Assembly (NCBI GenBank): GCA_025677825.1
Contig: JAIXMO010000022.1
Coordinates: 1 to 64,000, forward strand
DNA from: Helicostylum pulchrum
Taxonomy: Eukaryota > Mucoromycota > Mucoromycetes > Mucorales > Mucoraceae
Reading direction: 5' to 3'
Length of the DNA: 64,000 bases
Of this stretch, positions 56,413 through 64,000 are shown one piece after another (the first letter of the stretch is position 1; each line of letters opens with the position of its first letter). Under the pieces are notes generated by a model. It was given only the letters and a program-made list of their open reading frames with translations, did no database searches and had not been told where the DNA came from. Made by a program: the position numbers and the translations under genes.

Positions 56413-57252
56413 ATGCTATCTAATACAACGCCTACTTTAACTCAACAAGAAGACTTCCCAGTTGGCTTTGCTGAACATAAAGACACCGACCATCAAATGA
56501 ACGATGATACTGTATTCTACGTAGAATGGCTCGATAACAGTTCTGAATTCCCTTCTTTATCCGCACCGAATGAAACTAACTTTACTCGTGGAACCTGGGA
56601 ATTACTTCAACGAAAAGAAATCAATGGAGAAGATGAACATACTTTAATTCCTGTCGAGGGCGACGCTTGTTGGTCCAAGCTTAGCACTCCGGGTTTAAAC
56701 GAACTCTATGTTGACGTAGCTGAAAAGAATGCAGAATTAAAACCCACCAAACGCACTGTTCAACCTCTTTGGTCCGAGATGAGCGTCAAGAAGAAGACTG
56801 TAAAGCAAGGCCCCGTTACCGATGAAGACTTGTATCAAGACGACTTGGGCTCTGAATTATTGAACAACCAAAAGACACAAAGCAGAAGAGCAAATCGACT
56901 TGGTAGTAGACGTCAATTGCATGACTTGAAGACTGTAGATATTCACGTAGAAGGTATCCTTAAATTGGCTACTACTCGTCTCGGTAAAACCAATATTACT
57001 TGGGTTCCTTATGAAAAGAAACAACCTGCTATGGACAGAGAAGAAAGATTGGCTGTGGAAGAGTATTTTTATGCTTCTATTAATCACGTAATTACAAGTA
57101 AACCAGATGCTCTCAGATTCTCTTCAAGATTTTCACAAAACGTAAAGCGATCTCTTCATAATTATTCAACGAGCAACAACAGTGAATCGAAACGACCTCT
57201 TTTCCCTGATAATAGTGAATTTTCTGTTCATTCTCATATCTTTGCCAAATAA
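56413..57252 (+). CDS. Hypothetical protein, tandem paralogue 1 (279 aa)
   Basis: Intronless; ATG at 56413, 3' of a clear TATA box. Motifs shared with the next gene: DFPV-FAE near the N-terminus, YVEWL-NSSEFP-LS, WELLQRKE, EKNAEL-P-KRTV-PLWS, DLG-EL, SRR-N-L, HDLKTV and the C-terminal EFSVHS. It is acidic in the first half and basic in the second. No known domain. It has no signal peptide and no membrane helix. The G/C content is higher than in the flanks, so it is probably expressed and under selection. Confidence 0.75.
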   Translation: MLSNTTPTLTQQEDFPVGFAEHKDTDHQMNDDTVFYVEWLDNSSEFPSLSAPNETNFTRGTWELLQRKEINGEDEHTLIPVEGDACWSKLSTPGLNELYVDVAEKNAELKPTKRTVQPLWSEMSVKKKTVKQGPVTDEDLYQDDLGSELLNNQKTQSRRANRLGSRRQLHDLKTVDIHVEGILKLATTRLGKTNITWVPYEKKQPAMDREERLAVEEYFYASINHVITSKPDALRFSSRFSQNVKRSLHNYSTSNNSESKRPLFPDNSEFSVHSHIFAK

Positions 57253-57461
57253 CTTTTTTTTTTTTTTCTTTTAAAAATACCCCTTTATATTAGCATCCCC
57301 CTCTCAATTTAATTGTGTATTGCAACTTCATCTTTCTTCATTTGTTTATACAACTACAATATTTAATAACTTAATAAAAAAAAACCGTTAAATATTACAT
57401 TTTAAAGACTCTTATTTATTTATTAAAAGGCATCCTATTTTTTATATAACCAACACCGTGA

Positions 57462-57498
<37 letters not shown>

Positions 57499-57838
57499 AT
57501 AAGTAACATGTATGTTGTATTTACAAACACATTATGCTCTTACAGACATTATATCAGATGCAGACAGGTAAGAAGGAGGATACTTTTTTATCAGTGTTTT
57601 TGTTTTTTTAAAGGAATAGTCGTCATATACTGTAATGAGCTCCTTTAAATCATGCTACGGAAATTTTATATTTCATTATGTGAGATAAAATAAAAGGTCA
57701 CTGATCACAAGACGGAATACACCAGTGATTCGAACCGCAGTCAGTGATTGATAAATAACAATAAATGTTTCCTATCTTCCCCCTTTTTTCTCCTTTTATA
57801 TTATTTCAATAGATACCACCAAAAAACACATATTCATA
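57253..57838. other. Spacer between tandem paralogues
   Basis: 586 bp with a 26-nt poly-A run near 57469-57494 and pyrimidine-rich DNA just before the next ATG. A T-loop-like GGTTCGAATC on the minus strand near 57729-57738 has no matching tRNA arms. No TATA box as clear as that of paralogue 1 is seen. Confidence 0.5.
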
Positions 57839-58615
57839 ATGTCTAATAATATAAAACAAGACTTTCCTGTAGCTTTTGCCGAAGAAGTCAACTATCCTTC
57901 CAATACAGAAATGTATGTTGAATGGCTTGAGAACAGTTCTGAATTTCCTACTTTATCTTGCTCTTCAGCAACACATGCTACTAACTTGGATGGCGATAAT
58001 TGGGAGCTCTTACAAAGAAAAGAAACTGTAGAAGAAGATAAACATATTTTGGTTCCGTTGGAAGACGACGACGAATGGTTAAACGCAGAGTTTGAAGAGG
58101 ATGTATTATACTCTGAAGTAACAGAGAAAAATGCGACCGAGTTACAACCTAAAAAACGTACAGTAAAACCACTCTGGTCAGATGAAATCAAATCATTGAT
58201 TGTACCCACAGAAGAAAATAACGATAATGATAATGATGATGATTATGAAGACGAAGCTGACTTGGGTGCTGAACTTATGGACGTAAAAAGATCACAAAGT
58301 AGAAGAACCAATAAACTCTCTCATTTGAGACGTATTCATGACTTAAAAACGGTGGAAAATTATGTACATGGTATTTATAAAACGGCTACAACAAAAGGCG
58401 TAATTAAATCAGGTGCGGAAACTGATAGAATTATTAAAACAAGAGGTGGTCATGCACGATCTGATAAACAAAATGCCCTAGTTTTGTGTTCCAAGTATAC
58501 ACATAATATGAATAGGTACACTTTCAAGTATGTGGGTATGGGTAAAAGACGTTCTACATCTTCCCAAAACAATTGTGAGTTCTCTGTTCATTCTGATATC
58601 ATTGTAAAGTTATAG
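57839..58615 (+). CDS. Hypothetical protein, tandem paralogue 2 (258 aa)
   Basis: Intronless; ATG at 57839. It shares the ordered blocks listed for paralogue 1 and ends EFSVHSDIIVKL. It differs by an acidic Asn/Asp run (NDNDNDDDYEDE) in the middle and by a different basic region after GIYKTATT. The level of divergence implies an old tandem duplication with both copies kept open. Unknown function. Confidence 0.75.
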   Translation: MSNNIKQDFPVAFAEEVNYPSNTEMYVEWLENSSEFPTLSCSSATHATNLDGDNWELLQRKETVEEDKHILVPLEDDDEWLNAEFEEDVLYSEVTEKNATELQPKKRTVKPLWSDEIKSLIVPTEENNDNDNDDDYEDEADLGAELMDVKRSQSRRTNKLSHLRRIHDLKTVENYVHGIYKTATTKGVIKSGAETDRIIKTRGGHARSDKQNALVLCSKYTHNMNRYTFKYVGMGKRRSTSSQNNCEFSVHSDIIVKL

Positions 58616-59465
58616 TAGTCTACTATAGTATAATTGTTGGCCTTTGTTTACATCTATGACGAAGATCACCGTCTATAATACGCTCCTTTTCAAACTCCTG
58701 ATCTCATAATGGTTTTTTTTTTGCCCCTCAAGTATAACATTATAATAAAAATAAAGAAAAACATACAACATATTTGCAGTCATGTGTCCGTCGCATGTAA
58801 TACACGACCGCAGTTTTCTTACAATTTGAGATTAAAGTATAGTATCACAAATTTTTTTTTATTTTAAGATATCTTCAAACTAAAAAGAAAGGAAAACGAC
58901 CAAGAGTAATTCATGTTACGGCCATCAAGCAATATACATATTCTGGAATAAACACTTGCCGAATAATCCACTGATTTTTGTGTGTGTGTGTGTGTGTGTG
59001 CTGGAAGCTTATAAATCGAAACAAGACACGTTTTTACTTATATTAGTTGATGTTAACTATCATTATAGTGATTTACAAATAAAAATAAAAACCAATGATA
59101 GGTTCCACCTCGTTTTATTGTAACATTATATGCAAGTCAATCCGCAAAAAAAAAAAAAAAACTAAAAAGCTCTTCTGACGGTTTCTCGTATTCCTCAGTC
59201 ATAGAGAGATTAGATACTTATAAACTATTTTTTATTATTATTAAAGATTGTCTTTTTAAATCAAAAAGACAAGAAAGACAATCTATCAACTTTACAGGAT
59301 GAGCATCCAATATCAGTATCAAATCACTTTGTAAAGCGGCTCTACGTAAAGACATACGGAAAAGGAGGGCGAAGAAGGGAGTTGACCAAATCTTTGTTCT
59401 TCATCATCATTATTATTTTGAATTTTTTTGTTGAGCAGTTGTGATATAATAATAAGATAACGCGT
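58616..59465. other. Intergenic, microsatellite and short hairpin
   Basis: A (TG)n run of about ten units lies at 58979-58999. A stem pairs AGATTGTCTTT (about 59245) with AAAGACAATCT (about 59274). The rest is A/T-rich with nothing recognised. Confidence 0.6.
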
Positions 59466-61140
59466 ATGTACAATTTTTTCTGTAATTCTAGTGTCAACTA
59501 TAACTTTTTATATTGGAGTATGGAAACATTGGATAAGATGTTCTTGGCTTGTTGCTTCATGATGGCTGACCAGATGCTCAAAAACGCACGATTTGAGAAT
59601 AAAAGCACTCTATATTTATTTTCTCAACCACTATTTTTAAGTATTAGCTTCAGTGGCTGGTATATTTTCATTCATTTGATCATCAGAAACATATACTTTT
59701 ACATACGGAACGACCAGCTTCTTCGAAGTCTTCTTATAATTAGTGCAATAAAAAATGCTAGACATTTCAGCCTTTTCTTTTTTTGTAGGAAGTGGTCATT
59801 ACCGTATCTTCTTTTCTGCCGTAGGTGTGGCCCGAATTACGAGAACCAATGTCTTTCATCATCAAAAGAAGACTATCTTTGGTAGACGTCGAAATAGGTT
59901 CTCCACCATACAAAAAAGTACAATGGAGGTTCGAAGAAAGTTCTATCAAACATTTAGATAAACCGGAAGGTCATTCCATTCGCCAAAATATTCAATCCTA
60001 AATAAATAAATTATGTGTATTAGTTATCTACTATCTGGTAGACAGTACCGCTGCTATTAACATTGTGAGGAGTCCTTACATTGATTCCATGATCTTCAAT
60101 GTTTTGTATGAATTACTTTGCTTTTTTCCTCTCTTTAGCATTGAGGATAAATGGTCATGAACTTCCGCTAGCATGACATCTCTGTTATCACTGATAAACG
60201 AGTATCAAGATATATATTAGAGTCAAACATTAGTCTTACATGGAGATGATTGAATGAAACAAGCTTTTGAAACTATTGGCTTCAAGTACGGCAAGATCAT
60301 TTTTTATCAAGAATATTTCTGAATACGCTATATGTTTCCGGATTGATAGGATTGATTACAGAAGACAAAGACCATTCTGCAAGAGTAAAATTCTGTTTTC
60401 ATATATCTTATTGTAATTTAATTATCACTTGCCTCAGCATAGTTTTCTCAGAAGATCCGAAGGAATAACCGCTCAACAGTATGTTTTGCTCCATATACCA
60501 AGGTCTTTTTTACGGATAATGTTGGTAGTAGATAATACCGATATGTTTCTTAGTTGTAATTTGTCAGTATCAGAAAAGTCTTAAAGTTTTTTTATTATTT
60601 ACTTTTTTCAATTTTGGTGGGTACTCTCAACTTGCACTAATTATGAATAAAACTCTAGTCAATTTTATAATATGAATATACACTGGTAAGGATGATAAAC
60701 ATTTCCGAATTATTTCTGTACGATCAAAGTTTGAATTTAAACGGTTACGGAGAACACGATTTATTGCATGGCATATGGCGTTTTATATACCGAATTTTCA
60801 CAAACAATCATATTTAAGCACGACTAGGTGGGAAGACTGGCATAGCAGTGACACTTACCAGAAACAAAAGTAGAAGCTTAAAATTTATAGAGAAGAGGCC
60901 AGGAAAAAATATGGGTACCGGAGGAGGCATTCTTTTTACATTCCAAGGTTAAGGAGTTAGAATTCAGTGAAGCTGGAAAGGATACAGTACTTACTATCGA
61001 TGAAAAGTGCCTTAATGATGGGTTGTTGAAACTATAAAAGACGCTAAGAGAAGTTTTCTCTGGCTTTGTGGAAACAGGTTCTTCTCGAATCAGTCAACTC
61101 GTTTCTGCGGGGTTTCTTGTAATGGGTAAGGAGAAAATAA
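59466..61140 (+). pseudogene. Heavily degraded coding fragments
   Basis: Scattered frames keep protein-like character: near 59825-59998 one frame reads REPMSFIIKRRLSLVDVEIG and EGHSIRQNIQS to a stop. At 60735-61120 broken frames read GEHDLLHGIWRFIYRIF, GKTGIAVTLTRNKSRSLKFI, VLTIDEK and GSSRISQLVSAGFLVMG. The second set looks like a Mucorales multicopy family I cannot name. Numerous stops and shifts show long decay. Between them (60000-60700) I see no frame worth calling. Confidence 0.4.
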
Positions 61141-61398
61141 AGTGATAAAATCAGTTAATTAAATCAATGTAATCTACTTCAAGACCATCAATTTTTAGAA
61201 AGTCTTTATTCTAAATAAATACGCATGCACTTTTACACATATATATAGAAGAATAGCAGGTTTTTTTTTTATTTAATAACTTGAGATGTGATTGATTATA
61301 TTAATAAAACAAAAAAATTCAAGTTCGCTGGTTTTTTTTTTTCATGTGGAATGGCTAAAAATAAATAAAAAAGGTTTACTTTTTTGAATATGTCCTCT

Positions 61399-61918
61399 TT
61401 ATATGTTTTTTTCGCTTACAGTTTCGTGTGATTTTGAGCCTGACACTAATTCATCATAATATTCATCGTTACATTGTGATGTTATTAAAGTTGCATTTCT
61501 GCGTCCTTGTGTTCTGTTGAATTTCTTCGGTTCCTCCGTTTGAAATTTTATGATCCTTGGGGCGAACGTTTTATCAAACAGACTTTTAATATGATCCTGT
61601 TTTAAATAAAGACTACACTTCAAGCTATACGAGGCCAATGTAGTATTATTTTTCGTTTTTTGATGTATCGATTCCAAAGAGGTAACAATATCATTAAAAA
61701 ATTGTGCTTTCAAGCGTATCGTGATAACATTTAATAGATTCAGCAATCAGTTTAGTCACATTAGACCATTGAATTGTTGGTAGATTTTTCAACAACTCAT
61801 CAATCATTAGTGAACTGCATTGTTTCTCTGTCAACTTAAAATCTTTGATTCTTTTTTCCGGAGTAGGTTTTCTCATTATTGTATTCGAATCACTACTTCC
61901 TGCTTTTCTTTTAAGCAT
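61399..61918 (-). pseudogene. Hypothetical gene with one frameshift
   Basis: ATG at 61918 starts a lysine-rich N-terminus (KPTPEKRIKDFKLTEKQC), and the frame ends at 61694. A second frame overlapping at 61694-61746 continues the protein to TAA at 61399, so a single one-base shift near 61700, at the T6 run, would join about 173 codons. The product is helical and basic with no known domain. Its 5' flank is the repeat shared with 5028-5173. A homopolymer slip, an assembly error or true decay are all possible. Confidence 0.5.
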
Positions 61919-61920
61919 AG

Positions 61921-62093
61921 TGTGGAAAAATACTTTTATATTTGACACAGAAAAATTAATAAAACAGGAGGAATAAGATTAAAGGTGTATTTCTTATTCT
62001 TTGGTGTAAAATCAATCCCGGTAAAAGGGATTGCAAACTCTCGTTTGTTATTTATACTAATTTTAATAGCGGTCGCATTATTGTGATTGATTG
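61921..62093 (-). promoter_or_regulatory. 5' flank of the 61399-61918 gene, inverted homologue of 5028-5173
   Basis: Read on the minus strand it starts CAATCAATCACAAT, passes the conserved stem CAATCCC...GGGATTG and ends TATTTTTCCACAC three bases before ATG. Similarity to 5028-5173 covers nearly the whole length with small insertions. Its position just before a start codon suggests a promoter/5'UTR that is part of a repeated unit. Confidence 0.7.
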
Positions 62094-62259
62094 TTGCTTT
62101 TACAGACTAAAAGATCTTGAATATTTACTAGATTCAGTGTTATTTTACTTATGTTATGTTTTATAATCGATGGTTCATCGATTATTAATTATATTTATTT
62201 TATGTGGTGATTTCACCACACATAGTATATTTTGTTAAAGTGAAAAAAAAAGGTTAATA

Positions 62260-62329
62260 CTTGATGCACGCACTATTTACACGCGTCACACTTTATGAAT
62301 TTGTGCGTGTAAATAGTGTGTACATCAAG
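62260..62329. repeat. Hairpin with 25-bp arms and 20-nt loop
   Basis: Left arm 62260-62284 and right arm 62305-62329 pair at 23 of 25 positions (CTTGATG-ACGCACTATTTACACGC against its complement). The hairpin lies 170 bp upstream of the repeated 5' flank and may be a terminal structure of the same element. Confidence 0.9.
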
Positions 62330-62339
62330 AATTACTCTT

Positions 62340-63852
62340 GTTTCTGCAATATCAATGTTATTCCAAGGTAGTTTTTTTTTTGTGAATTTAATTACAATCT
62401 CTTCTAGTTTTAGTTTATAATGTACTGACATTGTACTTCACTTTTACCACTATTTATTCTTATCTTGATCTGAATTGGGCCCGGGTATTAAGTCGGGCTA
62501 GCGTATATCTTTGGGACTTGGTTGTGGTATATGCTCCCGGCTAGATTAATCTTGTGAGCTTGGGTGGTTTCCCATACCATCGACGATAGCCTTCCTTTAG
62601 GATCTTCTTTACTACTAGCGATTAACTAGGAAGGATCATTTCTTTAAAGTATTGTACCTTAAAAAAAATCTCCTCTCCAAAGGGGGGGAGCCAATTGAAC
62701 CCATCTGCCATTTTACAAAAAGCCCAACACCTTCTAGTTATGCCAATAGAAACTGGATACATTCACTCCGAGTTATCTTATGTAAAAGAAGCAGTAGTTT
62801 TATGCTAATAATCTGTTTGTTATTTATACATGTACTACAGGGTTTTGCAAAGTTTATCATCGTAGGTAACATAAGATAGTTTTCATTCTACTTGACATAA
62901 TCACTGACACCACCAGCCCCATTAATAGTGTACAAACAAACCTACTAAACTTTTCTTCCCGAAACCTTATTACTGTCATTGCATTAAGGGTACCTGCATT
63001 TTTTTTTTTTTTTTTCACTTCTGCACAAAAGAGTACCCTGTAAAAGTAACGATATAGCTCTTAACCTATTATCCTGACGGCGAAATTAGGCCCATTTTTG
63101 GATGGTTACATTTCTGTATATTGTTTGAAATAAGCAGGTTTTTTTTTATTTTTTTACAAAAGAGAGAGGCCAAGCGAGCTTAGTCTCCGACATTTGGTTA
63201 GCCTTTTCATTACGGACAGTAAAATATCGGTCAATGCCCAAATATACTTTTTAAGAAAAAAACATACAACAAACTCCAATATTTGCGGTCAAGAAGAAGA
63301 AGGAAAAAAAAAGCATGATATTCCCATGGAATTATGTACTACCGGAACGAAATATACGGAAAGAACGAGTTTTACCACTGAAATATTAAAAAACGAACGT
63401 GTTATACAGGTACCAAAACGGTTTTTTTTTTTATCGATTGAGTCAAATTTGCAATTCAAGTTTTTTTGAGCAATAGTTGAATTACGTCCCCCAGCAAAGA
63501 AGATTTTACTGATACCAACGAGACAAAACATATAGCAAACGTAGGATCTAGATACTTTTTAAACGATTCAAGATATACTTTTTTTTGCCAGCAAGCATTT
63601 TTCGCTGTATTATCTCTCAAACCAGGTTAGGCTCGATGCCAGATGAGGCGCCGAACAAAAAAAAAAGAAAGGGAAAAAAAAAAGAAAAAGGTTGATAAAG
63701 AACAATTAATAAAAAAGATGAAACGATAACGAGAATTATTTAAAAAGACCTACATGTGCGCGCGTATATGTGTGGCTTACTGATAATCGACATTTGGGCT
63801 GTTGAAAAAAAATAAAGACACGAATAGATTATTTTTTTTTTTTTTTTTGCAG
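62340..63852. other. Gene-poor stretch with a G/C-richer patch
   Basis: 62470-62640 is richer in G and C than its surroundings and ends GGAAGGATCATT, identical to the conserved 3' end of eukaryotic 18S rRNA, but the preceding bases do not read as 18S to my eye. An exon-like frame at 63284-63410 (DIPMELCTTGTKYTERTSFT) precedes a GTACCA. Nothing else is recognised. Confidence 0.4.
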
Positions 63853-64000
63853 GGAACACAACACACATTTGTATATGACCAAGAATCAAACAGGAACTTG
63901 TGTGTGTGTTGTCCTACAACAAAAACTGACTTTGTATATTTCCCAAAAAAATTTTCCAGCTATAAAAACTTGACATCCATCACTTGCCCTTGTCCAATTT
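63853..64000 (+). CDS. Partial exon at right window edge
   Basis: A long T tract and TTTGCAG at 63846-63852 form a strong acceptor. The following frame is open for 49 codons to the window end: GTQHTFVYDQESNRNLCVCC, then KTDFVYFPKKFSSYKNLTSI and TCPCP. Paired cysteines (CVCC, CPC) suggest a metal-binding or disulfide-rich region. The upstream exon is not certain; 63284-63410 is a candidate. Family unknown. Confidence 0.4.

Noticed and set aside
57729..57738. tRNA-like T-loop GGTTCGAATC on the minus strand
   Set aside because: Flanking bases do not form a T-stem, and no D-arm or anticodon stem is found within 90 bp.

Overview
The window looks like a nuclear contig of an early-diverging fungus, most likely Mucorales (Mucoromycota). 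The DNA is strongly A/T-rich. Genes carry many short GT-AG introns of about 45-80 bp and introns are full of homopolymers. The gene content mixes ordinary eukaryotic genes with families I associate with Mucorales: divergent Hsp70-like proteins, DUF6729/3'-5' exonuclease proteins and PD-(D/E)XK-like proteins. A BTG/TOB gene also fits an early-diverging fungus. I cannot name the genus. All exon joins are hand-built from splice signals and reading-frame continuity.

Region 1 (1 to about 25 kb) is accessory and decayed. It holds a left-truncated nuclease-like gene (1-1566), a relic of a KH/FUBP-type tyrosine-rich protein (5222-6095), a tandem array of about six 376-bp units (6521-8762), a 4.7-kb broken DUF6729/exonuclease gene (9294-13986), a clean ten-exon gene of a second nuclease-like family (14285-16320), a broken Hsp70-like gene (18404-20845), a FAR1/MULE-like relic, a truncated gene, a C2H2 relic, and a perfect 93-bp inverted repeat with a 34-nt loop (24721-24940).

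Region 2 (25.2 to 47.1 kb) is a compact block of intact conserved genes: PP2C phosphatase, nitronate monooxygenase, Kelch protein, VPS9-domain Rab GEF, SAAL1-like protein, a small hypothetical protein, protein disulfide isomerase, CDGSH iron-sulfur protein, RNase P subunit Rpp40, BTG/TOB protein, STB6-like membrane protein, SLC45/SUT-type sugar transporter and a SAM methyltransferase. Three pairs are divergent with shared upstream regions (NMO/Kelch, PDI/CDGSH, Rpp40/BTG). I see no operon-like or metabolic cluster; these are independent cellular functions.

Region 3 (47.1 to 64 kb) is mixed. It has long gene-poor stretches, a frameshifted gene of an unnamed family (49186-51069), a TIR element, a non-LTR reverse transcriptase fragment, a 193-bp direct duplication, a 95-bp TIR element with a 10-bp target-site duplication, an intact small gene (54789-55548), two tandem paralogues of an unknown intronless family (56413-58615), degraded fragments, and a partial exon running off the right edge. 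The 5' flank of a frameshifted gene at 61399-61918 has an inverted homologue at 5028-5173, 57 kb away, next to the KH/FUBP relic. This links the two accessory regions to one repeat family.
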